DNA from: Nocardia speluncae NBRC 108251
GTDB taxonomy: Bacteria > Actinomycetota > Actinomycetes > Mycobacteriales > Mycobacteriaceae
Reading direction: 5' to 3'
DNA length: 64,000 nt
Assembly (NCBI RefSeq): GCF_001613245.1
Contig: NZ_BDBZ01000028.1
Location: 1 to 64,000, forward strand
Translations under genes and position numbers: made by a program
Shown here: in pieces, positions 8,001 through 17,155 of the stretch
Position numbering within the stretch: position 1 is the first letter of the stretch
Layout: each line of letters starts with the position of its first letter
The notes under the pieces: generated by a model
Seen by the model: the letters and a program-made list of their open reading frames with translations, nothing else
What the model was told of the DNA's origin: nothing
Databases searched by the model: none

Positions 8001-9376
8001 TGTCGCGCCTCGCTGTCGGTAACCAGTTCGGATCCGGTGCCGTCCGGCATCGGAATCTCTTTCCACGAAGACGCGTTCATGAACTGAGACCAGCGCCGAT
8101 AGAAGGCACGTGCGTTCTCCTCGTTGTACTCACCGTTCTCCACCGCGTGCGCCAGCCCGGGAACGGGACGGGCGTGACCGAGACCCATCTGGTAGTTGAA
8201 ATGCAATTGCCGGGACCGCCAGCCGGTACTCGCCCGGGTGGCATACGACCAGTTCTCCATATCGTCGGATTCGGTCATCCCGCCCGGCCCGGAGTACCGC
8301 ATGTAGTAGCGGCGAGCCTCGTCCTTGACGGTGTCGGGCGCGTCCCGGTCGACCAGGAAAATGCGCCACATCTCTGTCTCGGTGGCGCTCAGGGGATGTA
8401 CCCAGGCGATCGTCCGTGGTTGCCGCCCATGGAAGGACATACTCGGGAAGATGGTGCCCACGCTCATCGCGACCCGCATGCGGTCTCCGAATCGTTGCAC
8501 CCGGCTGCGGTGCACGTGCTCGTGATACTCGCGCGCTTCGGGACTGTCACCCCAGGTGCCCGAAACACCCTCGTACTCTTCGTAGAATGGAAGCTGGCCG
8601 ATCACCCCGTGGCCGTGCTGGGGAAAACACAGGGTGACCCGGTTGCCGAATTTGTCGCGACGGCCCTTACCGCTGGGCCCGATGCCCACCGCGTCCACCG
8701 ACCGGTGGCTCACATCGTGGTAGAGGTCGCCGATGAAGTTCTCCGGGATCATCTTCCAGTTGGCATTGACCCGCCATTTCTGGACGCCGCCGATCACCTC
8801 GGCACCGTCGGGGCGGCCGTCGCGATAGTCCAGGGCGTAGTCCAGGTACAGCCGCATATCACCGAGATAGTCGAGCAGCGACGGCGCGCCGATATCCCAG
8901 GAAGCCCATACGGTGCCCTTGTAGACCTCCACTCGCGGAACGGGAATCAGTCCCCATTTCTGCTTGTCGAGCTCGGAGTGATAGTGCTTCTCGAAGCCGG
9001 GCACACCGTAGAGTCCGCCCGGCCGGGATACCAACCGGCCGTCCGTGGAAAAACTCCAGCCGTGATACGGGCAGGTGAAGGTCCGGGTATTGCCCTGATC
9101 CGATCGGCACAATTTCATCCCGCGGTGCGTACAAGTGTTGAGCAGTACGTGGATATCGCCCGCCTTGTCCCGGGTCAGGATCACCGGGTCGGTGCCCATC
9201 CGGGACTGGAAATAGTCGTTCGGGTTCGGGACCAGTCCGATATGCCCGACGAAAAGCCATGCCCGCCCGAAAATGTGCTCGAGTTCCTGCTCGAACAATT
9301 CGTCGTCGACGAATATCTCCCGGGCGACGGTGCCCTCGTTGTCGACATCGACCAGTTCGTCGATCGATTTCCTCAT
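7997..9376 (-). CDS. Ring-hydroxylating dioxygenase, alpha subunit (Rieske)
   Basis: This 459-residue catalytic subunit carries the Rieske ligands CTHRG (near 81-85) and CPYHGW (near 101-106). The mononuclear-iron segment NWKMIPENFIGDLYHDVSHR (near 205-222) provides the bridging Asp and two His. It inserts both atoms of O2 into an aromatic ring to give a cis-dihydrodiol. The overall pattern resembles actinobacterial PAH/phthalate-type dioxygenases, but the substrate cannot be fixed. I chose the ATG at 9376 because AGGAG lies five bases upstream; the GTG at 9382 would sit inside that ribosome binding site. Confidence 0.95.
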   Translation of the reverse strand: MRKSIDELVDVDNEGTVAREIFVDDELFEQELEHIFGRAWLFVGHIGLVPNPNDYFQSRMGTDPVILTRDKAGDIHVLLNTCTHRGMKLCRSDQGNTRTFTCPYHGWSFSTDGRLVSRPGGLYGVPGFEKHYHSELDKQKWGLIPVPRVEVYKGTVWASWDIGAPSLLDYLGDMRLYLDYALDYRDGRPDGAEVIGGVQKWRVNANWKMIPENFIGDLYHDVSHRSVDAVGIGPSGKGRRDKFGNRVTLCFPQHGHGVIGQLPFYEEYEGVSGTWGDSPEAREYHEHVHRSRVQRFGDRMRVAMSVGTIFPSMSFHGRQPRTIAWVHPLSATETEMWRIFLVDRDAPDTVKDEARRYYMRYSGPGGMTESDDMENWSYATRASTGWRSRQLHFNYQMGLGHARPVPGLAHAVENGEYNEENARAFYRRWSQFMNASSWKEIPMPDGTGSELVTDSEARQ

Positions 9377-9434
9377 TTTCACTCCTCGGTGAGAACTGCC
9401 CGGGCCCGCACGCTGCGTTCCGAACGGGTCCCGG

Positions 9435-10913
9435 TCAGCTCATGCCGCCGGTGCAGACGTATTTGACCTCGGTGTATTCGTCGAGCCCGTCCTGCGCCCC
9501 CTCCCGGCCGATTCCGGATTCCTTCACGCCGCCGAACGGCGCGACCTCGGTGGAGACCGAGAAATCGTTCATTCCGACCATCCCGAAATCCAGTTCCTCG
9601 GCGAACCGGTTGAGCCTGCGGTAATGGGTGGTGTAGCAGTACGCGACCAGGCCGTAGGGGGTGGCGTTCGCGCGGCGGATCACTTCGGTGTCCTCGCCGA
9701 AGCGCATGATGGGCGCGATCGGGCCGAAGGTCTCCGCCCGGCAGCAGTCCATATCGTCTGCCGCGTCCACCAACACGGTGGGCGCGAAAAAGGCCGCGCC
9801 GTGCGGATGCGGGGCGCCGCCGGTAACGATCCGGGCGCCGCCGCCCACCGCGTCGTCGAGCAGTGCCGACATCGCCGCCGCCGCGCCGGGGTTGATCATC
9901 GGGCCTACCTCCGTCCCCGGGGCCGCGCCGTTACCGATCACGAATTCGCGTACCCGCGCGGTGAACGTCTCGACGAAGCGATCGTGGATGCCGTCCTGTA
10001 CATAGATGCGGTTCGTAGCGACGCAAGCTTGCCCGGCGTTGCGGAACTTCGATCCGATCGCGCCCGCCACGGCGGCATCCAGGTCGGCGTCGTCACACAC
10101 GATGAACGGCGCATTGCCGCCGAGTTCCAGCGAGACCCGTTTCACCGTCGCCGCCGACTGTTCGGCCAGCAGTTTGCCCACCGGGGTGGAGCCGGTGAAG
10201 GTCAGTTTGCGCACCAGCGGACTATCGGTGAGCGCACCGCCGATCTCACGCGCCGAACCGGTCACCACATTGAACACACCGGCCGGTACACCGGCCTCCT
10301 CCGCCAGCCGGGCCAGCGCGAGAGCCGAGAGTGGAGTCTCCTCGGAAGGTTTCACCACCATGGTGCAGCCCGCCGCCAGCGCCGGGCCCGCCTTGCGGGT
10401 GATCATCGAACTGGGAAAGTTCCACGGGGTGATGGCGGCGACCACACCGACCGGCTGCCGGATCACCGACAGGCGGCGATCGGCGCGGTCGGTCGGAATG
10501 GTGCGGCCGTAGGCGCGCCGGCCCTCCTCGGCGAACCAGGTGAGAAAGCCGGCGGAGGCACCGATCTCGGCCCGCGATTCCGCCAGCGGTTTCCCCTGCT
10601 CGGCGGTGAGCAGTTCGGCGAGCCGATCCTGGTGCAGGTACACCAGACCGGCCCAGCGGCGCAGCACCGCCGAGCGTTCGGACGCGGTGAGCGCGCGCCA
10701 CGGCCCCCATGCCGCGTGCGCGGCCTCGATCGCCGCGAGAGTTTCCGCGCGGCCCATCCGAGGGACCGATCCGATGCGCTCCCCCGTCGCCGGATCGGTG
10801 ACGGCGATATCCGCGCCGGAGTCGGCGGTGAGCCATTGCCCACCGACGAACGCCCGGTCGAGCGTTGCGGCCGTGAGGTCCACGCCCGCTGAGGATTCTG
10901 CTGCCAGAGTCAC
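9435..10913 (-). CDS. Aldehyde dehydrogenase, succinate-semialdehyde dehydrogenase-like
   Basis: This 492-residue ALDH shows ITPWNFPSSMITRK, LELGGNAPFIVCDDADLD (catalytic Glu) and RNAGQACVATNR (nucleophilic Cys), which is the GabD-type signature. It probably oxidises a four- or five-carbon semialdehyde. The GTG at 10913 is preceded by AAGGAAG; the open frame to 11012 adds a basic stretch with no ribosome binding site. There are 83 bases to the UbiD gene upstream and 58 to the Rieske alpha gene downstream, so it may have its own translation initiation but shares the transcript. A GABA aminotransferase gene at 17156-18517 could in principle supply its substrate. Confidence 0.9.
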   Translation of the reverse strand: MTLAAESSAGVDLTAATLDRAFVGGQWLTADSGADIAVTDPATGERIGSVPRMGRAETLAAIEAAHAAWGPWRALTASERSAVLRRWAGLVYLHQDRLAELLTAEQGKPLAESRAEIGASAGFLTWFAEEGRRAYGRTIPTDRADRRLSVIRQPVGVVAAITPWNFPSSMITRKAGPALAAGCTMVVKPSEETPLSALALARLAEEAGVPAGVFNVVTGSAREIGGALTDSPLVRKLTFTGSTPVGKLLAEQSAATVKRVSLELGGNAPFIVCDDADLDAAVAGAIGSKFRNAGQACVATNRIYVQDGIHDRFVETFTARVREFVIGNGAAPGTEVGPMINPGAAAAMSALLDDAVGGGARIVTGGAPHPHGAAFFAPTVLVDAADDMDCCRAETFGPIAPIMRFGEDTEVIRRANATPYGLVAYCYTTHYRRLNRFAEELDFGMVGMNDFSVSTEVAPFGGVKESGIGREGAQDGLDEYTEVKYVCTGGMS

Positions 10914-10996
10914 GTCGGTCTTCCTTCGGATGTCTACCGGGCGCGCGTCGGCACGCCGGGTCGGTTTACGGGGAAAAGCGGTTCGGCCGGGCCGGC

Positions 10997-12379
10997 TCAG
11001 CCGACGAGCCATTCACCGAGATCGATATGCGCGGCGCCGGGTATCACCGCGCGCGTATCGGCCGAGGCGGGGGCGAGCGGCGCCGTGGCATCCATGCCCA
11101 TTCGAGTGGTGGTGCCCGCCGCCGTCAGCAGCTTGTCGACCGGGTTGCCCTTGCCGCCGGCGAGAACCACCAGATCTTCGCCGGCACGGAACCATGTGGC
11201 GACCGCTCGCTCTACGGCCACCGGATCGAACGGATCGACGTCGTGGTCCACGACGACGACGAGTTTGACATCGCGGTGGGCGGCGAAGGCGGCGACGATC
11301 GCATCCTTGCCGTCACCTTCGTGCTGTTTGTCCACGGAGACGACGACATGGAATTTGTGCAGGCCGCCCTGGGTCACATTGATCGAGCGGACCCCGGCGA
11401 TTCCGCCGCGCATGGCGGTCAGCATCGCCGGTTCGTTCGGCAGCCCCATCAGCAACAGTTGCTCGGCCGATCCCGAGACCAGTCCCTGGTAGACCGGATC
11501 GTGGCGATGGGTGATCGCGGTGATCCGGACCACATGACGGGGGGTCACCCCTTTGTAGTACCCGGCGAACTCCGCGAACGGCCCCTCATCGGCCCGTTCG
11601 TGGGCAGGTACATATCCCTCCAGGACTATCTCGGCATGGGCCGGTACCAGCAGGTCGTTGGTGACACAGCGCACGAGTTCCTCGCCGCGCCCGCGTAATC
11701 CGCCGGCTATTGCGTATTCGTCGAAACCGAACGGCACCGCCGAGCCCGAGGTGCCGGCGGCGAACCGCAGCGGCGTATCCACGCCCAGCACGATCGACAC
11801 CGGCATCGGCCGGTCCATCGCCTCGTACGCCTCATAGATGCGGTGCAGGTGCCGCGGGACGATCACCATGCGCAGCTCCTGGGCGCCCTTCACCTGCATC
11901 CGGTGATAGGACAGGTTCCGCTCACCGGTGTGTGGATGCACCGAGGTAACGATCCCGGAGGTGATATACGGTCCGCCGTCGTGTTCGAAATGGGTGAGGA
12001 TCGGCAGTTCGGTCAGATCGATCTCATCGCCGGTACGCACGTTCTCGTGCACCGGACCCGAGCCGGCTTCGACCGGCCGGATCGGGTCGGTCAGGGCCCG
12101 CGCGTACCGTTCGGTGAGCTCACCGACCTCGACGCCGAGCGCCGCGGCCACCCGGTCCCGAGTTCCGTCGGTGCCGATCACGACCCGCCCGGAACGCTTT
12201 CCGACGTCGGTGAACAGCAACGCGGGCCCGTTCTCGACGTCGCAGCGCTGCGCCACCGCAGCCAGTTCGTGTACCGGCGAGACCGGACGCTCGACCGTGC
12301 TCAGCGCACCCAGCTCGCGCAATCTGGCGATCTGTTCCCGAAGTGAACCCACTGCGGTGTTCACGGCGCCGGGAGTCAT
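10997..12379 (-). CDS. UbiD family decarboxylase
   Basis: This 460-residue protein matches the prenyl-FMN-dependent reversible decarboxylase family (4-hydroxybenzoate, vanillate, phenazine-1-carboxylate, pyrrole- and furan-carboxylate enzymes). The key acid segment ADEGPFAEFAGYYKG, the substrate-side YHRMQVKG and the late VVVVDHDVDPFDPVAVERAV are present. Its partner UbiX is encoded at 2580-3218. The ATG overlaps the ABC ATPase stop as ATGA. UbiD proteins act on aromatic, heteroaromatic or unsaturated acids, so the operon very likely removes CO2 from such a compound, before or after dioxygenation. Confidence 0.94.
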   Translation of the reverse strand: MTPGAVNTAVGSLREQIARLRELGALSTVERPVSPVHELAAVAQRCDVENGPALLFTDVGKRSGRVVIGTDGTRDRVAAALGVEVGELTERYARALTDPIRPVEAGSGPVHENVRTGDEIDLTELPILTHFEHDGGPYITSGIVTSVHPHTGERNLSYHRMQVKGAQELRMVIVPRHLHRIYEAYEAMDRPMPVSIVLGVDTPLRFAAGTSGSAVPFGFDEYAIAGGLRGRGEELVRCVTNDLLVPAHAEIVLEGYVPAHERADEGPFAEFAGYYKGVTPRHVVRITAITHRHDPVYQGLVSGSAEQLLLMGLPNEPAMLTAMRGGIAGVRSINVTQGGLHKFHVVVSVDKQHEGDGKDAIVAAFAAHRDVKLVVVVDHDVDPFDPVAVERAVATWFRAGEDLVVLAGGKGNPVDKLLTAAGTTTRMGMDATAPLAPASADTRAVIPGAAHIDLGEWLVG

Positions 12380-13137
12380 AGCGCCGCGCGGTCGCGCTCG
12401 CCGACCCCGAGCAGACCCATGACCCGCTCGTACACCGCTTCGACCGCGGGATCGGTGAGACTGCGCGGATGTTCGGCGTCGACGGCGATGTGGTCGAGCA
12501 CCCGCCCCGGCCGTGCCGACAGCACGATTACCGAGGTCGCCAGTGAAATCGCCTCCATCACATTGTGGGTGACGAATACGATCGTCGAGCGGCGCTTCAA
12601 CCACAGGTCGCGCAGGAACGCCCGCTGCTTGCGCGCTGTCATCTCGTCCAGTGCCGAGAACGGTTCGTCCATCAGCAGCATGGCCGGTTCGGTGGCCAAT
12701 GCCCGTGCGATCGAAACCCGCTGCTGCATACCGCCGGACAGCGCCGCGGGATAGAAGCCGCCGTAGTCGGACAGCCCGGCCGCCGCGAGGTAGTCGGCGA
12801 TATCGCGTTGGAAGGGATTGCGCCGGCCTTCTGCCCGAGCGGCCCGGGTGATCGCCAAATTCTGTTCGACCGTACGCCAGGGCAGCAGCCGAGCCCGCTG
12901 GAAGACGAACCCGATCTCATCCGGTGACGGCGCGTCGAGCAGGCCGCTCGTCGGGTTCTGCAGACCCGACAGGATATTCAGCAGTGTCGACTTACCGCTG
13001 CCCGAAGGCCCCAGCACGGCTACGAATTCACCGTCCCCCACCGAGAACGAGATATCGTCGAGTACTTGCAGCGAATCCCCGCCGGCGATATCGAAACTCT
13101 TGCACACACTGTCGAAAGTGATGATGGGCTCAGACAT
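12376..13137 (-). CDS. ABC importer ATPase (nitrate/sulfonate/taurine type)
   Basis: This 253-residue ATP-binding subunit is of the SsuB/TauB type. Walker A is GPSGSGKST, the Q-loop FVFQRARLLPW, the signature LSGGMQQRVSIARAL and Walker B LLMDEPFSALDEMT. It powers uptake through the adjacent permease. Its start overlaps the permease end by eight bases and its stop overlaps the UbiD start by four, tying transport and catabolism in one transcript. Confidence 0.95.
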   Translation of the reverse strand: MSEPIITFDSVCKSFDIAGGDSLQVLDDISFSVGDGEFVAVLGPSGSGKSTLLNILSGLQNPTSGLLDAPSPDEIGFVFQRARLLPWRTVEQNLAITRAARAEGRRNPFQRDIADYLAAAGLSDYGGFYPAALSGGMQQRVSIARALATEPAMLLMDEPFSALDEMTARKQRAFLRDLWLKRRSTIVFVTHNVMEAISLATSVIVLSARPGRVLDHIAVDAEHPRSLTDPAVEAVYERVMGLLGVGERDRAAL

Positions 13138-14032
13138 GCTCGTCTCCGTCCTCGATCACGGTGTTCCGGCCGCCGGATCTGCCCATCGGCCGCTCGCGCC
13201 AGAGGAAGGCGCGGTGTTCCAGCGGTCGCAGCACGATGTATTCGAACAGCGCTACGAAGATCATGAAGCCGACGGTCCAGGCGATTACCGAGGTCAGGTC
13301 ATACAGCTGGAAAGCCCGGTTCACCTGGTACCCGACCCCGTCGGAAAGCCCCAGCAGCTCGATCATCACCACGTATTTCCAGCACACGCCGAAGGCCTGC
13401 CGGGCCGCGGTGATCGCCGGACCGGCCAGCTGCGGAAGGATCACGTGCCGGAACTGAGCGACCCTGGAGTACCCGAAGACCTGCGACATCTCCTGGAGGT
13501 CGGTGTCCAGGCGTTTGGTGCCCTGCCAGAAGTTCACCGCGATCATCGGGATCGCGAGATAGCCGATGGCGATGATCGCACTGGACTCTTTCAGCCCCAG
13601 GGCGATCAGGATGATCATCGCGATGAAGATGCCCGGCTGCGACATACCGGTGACAATGAACAGTTCGAAGAAGGATTCGCCCTTGCGCGAACGACCCATG
13701 GCGGTGCCGATCACGAACGCCGCGATATAGGCGATGGCGAACCCGCCCAGTACCCGGCGCACGGTGAGCCACATATGCTCGTAGAACTGGCTGCCGGTCA
13801 GCAACTCGAACAGCGCGGAGAAGGTGTCGGTGACACTGGGCAATACATCACCCAGCACAGTCGCGCTGCCGATGGACCACAGAATCACCACGGTCGCCAG
13901 GAACGCCAGCCGGAACACAGTCGACGAGCCGGCGATCCGCGCGGTGAGCGACGGTTTCGCCTCGGCGTCGGTCACTCTCGTCCGTTCGGTGCGTACCCCG
14001 GCCGGTTTCGGCGCGGTCGACAGGCCGGTCAC
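13130..14032 (-). CDS. ABC importer permease
   Basis: This 300-residue inner-membrane subunit has about six hydrophobic segments and the cytoplasmic coupling (EAA-like) loop around KRLDTDLQEMSQVFGYSRVAQFRHVILPQLAGP, the contact point for the ATPase. It belongs to the SsuC/TauC branch of binding-protein-dependent permeases. A 45-residue basic cytoplasmic N-terminus precedes the first membrane segment. The GTG start overlaps the stop of the binding protein gene as GTGA. Confidence 0.94.
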   Translation of the reverse strand: MTGLSTAPKPAGVRTERTRVTDAEAKPSLTARIAGSSTVFRLAFLATVVILWSIGSATVLGDVLPSVTDTFSALFELLTGSQFYEHMWLTVRRVLGGFAIAYIAAFVIGTAMGRSRKGESFFELFIVTGMSQPGIFIAMIILIALGLKESSAIIAIGYLAIPMIAVNFWQGTKRLDTDLQEMSQVFGYSRVAQFRHVILPQLAGPAITAARQAFGVCWKYVVMIELLGLSDGVGYQVNRAFQLYDLTSVIAWTVGFMIFVALFEYIVLRPLEHRAFLWRERPMGRSGGRNTVIEDGDEHV

Positions 14033-15030
14033 GATTGCGCCTCGTCGCCGCCGGACAGCACCATGGTGGTCACATCGTGCTCACCGTGCAGCAACCCGAG
14101 CCGCTTCGCGAGATCCAGCTCTTCCTGTGCCGCCGCCAAATTCTCGTCGGTGTAGCCGAGCAGCAGCAACGGAGCGAAGCGTTCGAACAGCAGCGCGGTG
14201 CCCTCGGGCGCGGGCAGATTCACTGCCTCGGCATTCGCCTCGTAGATGGACGCGTCGGTTTTCGCGATCTCGGTCGCCCGGGTGGCCAGTCGCTGGATGA
14301 GCCCGGCGTCGTTGGCCTGCAACCAATCCTTGCGCGCCGCCCAGTTCTGTGACGGTACGAGAGCACGACCCTTGTCCTGCCAGTAGTGCGAGGTGTGGAA
14401 CACCTCGCGGTATCCGCCCTCGTGCAGCATGCGGGTGGAGTTCGGCTCGTACTGGGTGATCGCCTTCATCTCTCCGGTGTCGAGCAGTCCTTGCAGCAAA
14501 CCGCCGGAATCGGCGAGCATCAGCCGGTAGTCCTTCTCCATATCGATGCCCATATCGCCGAGCACGAAATACGACTCCGCGAAAACGCTCACCGTCCGGT
14601 GCAGCGAAGCCACCGGCTCACCCTTCAGTTCCGCAGCGGACCGATACGGCGAATCCTCTTTCACCAGCATCGAACTGTTGGCGGCCCAGGTGGGCGCGAT
14701 ACCCACGACCTCATGTCCCTGTTCCCGGGCCGCGGCCAGATTGACCATGCTCATGAAGCCCAGGTCGATATCGCCGTTGGTCAAGGCGATCTGCGCAGTC
14801 TTCTGCGCCATCGGCTTGTACTCGACCTCCACACCGAGTTCCGCACCGGCCTGTTCGATCGCCTCCACCATGAGCGCGGCGATCCCGATATCCGAGCCGC
14901 CGACAACAACCTTGGGCCCATCGGATTCCGATCCCGAGGCTCCGCAGGCGGTGAGTGCGAGGGCGGCCACGACTCCGATGCCGAATATTCGCACTCTTCG
15001 CCCGGCGGTAGTCTTTCGCTGAGGTGTCAT
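14029..15030 (-). CDS. ABC importer substrate-binding lipoprotein (SsuA/TauA-like)
   Basis: This is a 333-residue secreted binding protein. A basic start (RKTTAGRRVR), a hydrophobic stretch and the lipobox LTAC at about residues 25-28 predict a lipoprotein anchored to the cell membrane. The mature part resembles NMT1/SsuA-type periplasmic proteins (GGSDIGIAALMVEA, GDIDLGFMSMVNLAA). It should catch the compound catabolised by the downstream enzymes. The ATG at 15030 has AGGAAGGG upstream. The 164 bases between this gene and the regulator gene probably hold the operon promoter, but I could not place -35/-10 boxes. Confidence 0.92.
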   Translation of the reverse strand: MTPQRKTTAGRRVRIFGIGVVAALALTACGASGSESDGPKVVVGGSDIGIAALMVEAIEQAGAELGVEVEYKPMAQKTAQIALTNGDIDLGFMSMVNLAAAREQGHEVVGIAPTWAANSSMLVKEDSPYRSAAELKGEPVASLHRTVSVFAESYFVLGDMGIDMEKDYRLMLADSGGLLQGLLDTGEMKAITQYEPNSTRMLHEGGYREVFHTSHYWQDKGRALVPSQNWAARKDWLQANDAGLIQRLATRATEIAKTDASIYEANAEAVNLPAPEGTALLFERFAPLLLLGYTDENLAAAQEELDLAKRLGLLHGEHDVTTMVLSGGDEAQS

Positions 15031-15194
15031 GTGTGGGCCCTTCCTGACCGGTTGACCTGTTCCCACGTCTCTCGCCCCGGATACGAGGGACGACATGGCG
15101 TCGTCGGCGGATCTCCGCAGAGCGAGAGTTCGACCGCGGTTTCCGTGGCGTTGGACCACCGGTTACCGTCGATGGGTCAACCATAAGAGCGGGG

Positions 15195-16751
15195 TCACAC
15201 GGCTCGGACACTCCCGAATGGACAATTTCGCATTCGATCCATCGCCTGTTCGGATAGTTGCGGATAGCGCTGCAAAGCCGCGAACCAGACTTCAGCGCGC
15301 AGGGTCGGATCCGACAGCGGCTTGCCCAGCAGACGCTCCAGCCGGCGGATCCGGGCGCGCAGGGTGTGCCGGTGGACGCCGAGTAGTTCGGCGGTGGGTT
15401 CTACCTGACCGTTGAGCCCCAGCCAGGCGATGACGGTCCGGCACAGATCTCCGGCGCGCCGGCCGTCGGCTACTTCGATCGGTGCGAAGATGCTGGCCGC
15501 GATATCTCCTTCGTCGGCCGCCACCAGCATCGCAGAGTAGGTGGGTCCGATCCGGCCACCGACCTCGAGCACTCCCATATCGGTGGCGGCCGCGGCGGTG
15601 GCAGCTCGATCGGCCTGTTTGAGCGCCCGCTCGGCATGCTCGATACCGGACGCAACCACGATTCCGACGGCGTGCCGGCTGGCGTTGACCAATGTTCGCT
15701 CGATCGCGCCGGCGTCCAGATGGCGCTCGTTCATGAACATCGCAAGCCGGCTCTTATAGCGCGCGACCAGCACATTCGACCGGTACGCCTCGACATCCCC
15801 GCGCACCGCATCGATTTCTTCTTTGGGCACGTGGATCACGGCGACCGCAATCCGACCGGAAGCGAGCGGGTCGCCGAGCAGCACGGTGAGTTGGTCGGCC
15901 GGCAGCAGGCGATTGTCCATGATCATCACCAGCGAATCGATCCGCCGGCGTTCGGCAAGCTTGCGGGTGGTCTCCAGCTCGAGTTCGAAACCCAGCACGT
16001 CGGCGGCGATCGAGCCGAGCCGGTCACGCTGCCCGGGGAGTTCCGGAAGGCCGCCGGCCACCAATGTCCCGAGATGCCGGGAACGCCCGCCCAGCGGCAG
16101 GATCTCGATCCGTTCCCCATTCGCGATCACCGAGGCACTGCCGAACGCTCCCGCTTCCCGGGTCCGGGCCAGCACATCCTGCACATCGTCGAGCCGCTGG
16201 ACCGCCCGCCGCGGTGCGACGGTACGAACAACCCCCACTGGCGACAGCAGCGCCGCCCAGGACGCGCCTTGTTTCGCGAGCACATCGATGAGGCCCTCGG
16301 CACCACCCCGTAGCGCTGCCCGGGTGAGGGTTTCGCGTAGCCGGTTGTCGCGCGCCTCGACAGTGTGGGTGCGCTCGGCGATCACATCCGCCACCGCTTT
16401 CGTGATCGCGATGAACGGTGTGGGCGAGGCGATCTCCAACAGCACCATGCCCCACCGCTGCGCGGCTGCGACCAGTTCCCCGGGCACCGCGTCGTGCACC
16501 GGCCCCAGTCCGAACCCGAGCGCCACCACGCCCACCTTGGCCAAGCGCTCGACATATCCGCCGAAATCACGACCGGCAGGGAACTGCATACCGGTGGTCA
16601 GCAGTATTTCCCCGCCGTTCAGATAGCGAGTGGGGTCTTCGTGTTCACTGGTCGCCACCCACGACACATCGATATCGAGCCGATCCTCCCCGACGAGCAC
16701 CCTGATCCCGAGCGACCCGTTACCGACAATGCTGCGCAGCGTCGAATCCAC
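15195..16751 (-). CDS. PucR family transcriptional regulator
   Basis: This is a 518-residue regulator. The N-terminal half matches the purine-catabolism (PucR) domain (ILLTTGMQFP, LAKVGVVALGFGLGP, VPGELVAAAQRWGMVLLEI). The middle is a GGDEF-like CdaR region. The C-terminus is the PucR helix-turn-helix, with AELLGVHRHTLRARIRRLERLLGK near residues 470-495. PucR-type proteins usually control adjacent catabolic or transport genes in response to an intermediate. The GTG at 16751 follows AGGAGG by six bases; the open frame to 16814 lacks such a site. It sits at the head of the catabolic operon, with gabT further upstream on the same strand. Confidence 0.9.
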   Translation of the reverse strand: MDSTLRSIVGNGSLGIRVLVGEDRLDIDVSWVATSEHEDPTRYLNGGEILLTTGMQFPAGRDFGGYVERLAKVGVVALGFGLGPVHDAVPGELVAAAQRWGMVLLEIASPTPFIAITKAVADVIAERTHTVEARDNRLRETLTRAALRGGAEGLIDVLAKQGASWAALLSPVGVVRTVAPRRAVQRLDDVQDVLARTREAGAFGSASVIANGERIEILPLGGRSRHLGTLVAGGLPELPGQRDRLGSIAADVLGFELELETTRKLAERRRIDSLVMIMDNRLLPADQLTVLLGDPLASGRIAVAVIHVPKEEIDAVRGDVEAYRSNVLVARYKSRLAMFMNERHLDAGAIERTLVNASRHAVGIVVASGIEHAERALKQADRAATAAAATDMGVLEVGGRIGPTYSAMLVAADEGDIAASIFAPIEVADGRRAGDLCRTVIAWLGLNGQVEPTAELLGVHRHTLRARIRRLERLLGKPLSDPTLRAEVWFAALQRYPQLSEQAMDRMRNCPFGSVRAV

Positions 16752-16820
16752 CGCTGACCTCCTAGCTTGTCCAGCGAGGATAGCTGCGGGTTTGCAATTG
16801 TGTATTTCGTTCAAGTAACC

Positions 16821-16840
16821 CTATTTCACATCTGAAATAG
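16821..16840. promoter_or_regulatory. 20-bp perfect palindrome upstream of the PucR gene
   Basis: The sequence CTATTTCACATCTGAAATAG is an 8-bp inverted repeat (16821-16828 and 16833-16840) with a four-base spacer. It lies in an AT-richer patch about 70 bases upstream of the GTG of the regulator, in a 404-base gap (16752-17155) with no gene. Size and position suit an operator, possibly for autoregulation by PucR. There is no following T-run, so it is not a terminator. The rest of the gap shows nothing definite. Confidence 0.6.
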
Positions 16841-17155
16841 CTGTCGGCTACCAACACTGGTAAAGCCACCACGGCCCGCGACCGAATTGTTGATCGTCTT
16901 TCGATTTCCGCGGCAGAACAGCGACCTGACTCTGCGCCGGACACCTCGCAGCATCCCACTCCCGGATCGCAGATCAGGCTGCCCGGCGACGATCGGCGGT
17001 GGAGGTCCGAGGTTGTCCACAGTTCTCCCCAGCCCGAGTCACCGGCGAAACACCGCGGCCGGGGTCAGCAGACCCTCAGGGCACGCCGGCGCCGTAGGGC
17101 GCACCCCGAGCACGATCGGCGAATCACGCTGGGCCGCAACCCCCGCAGCAGTACG

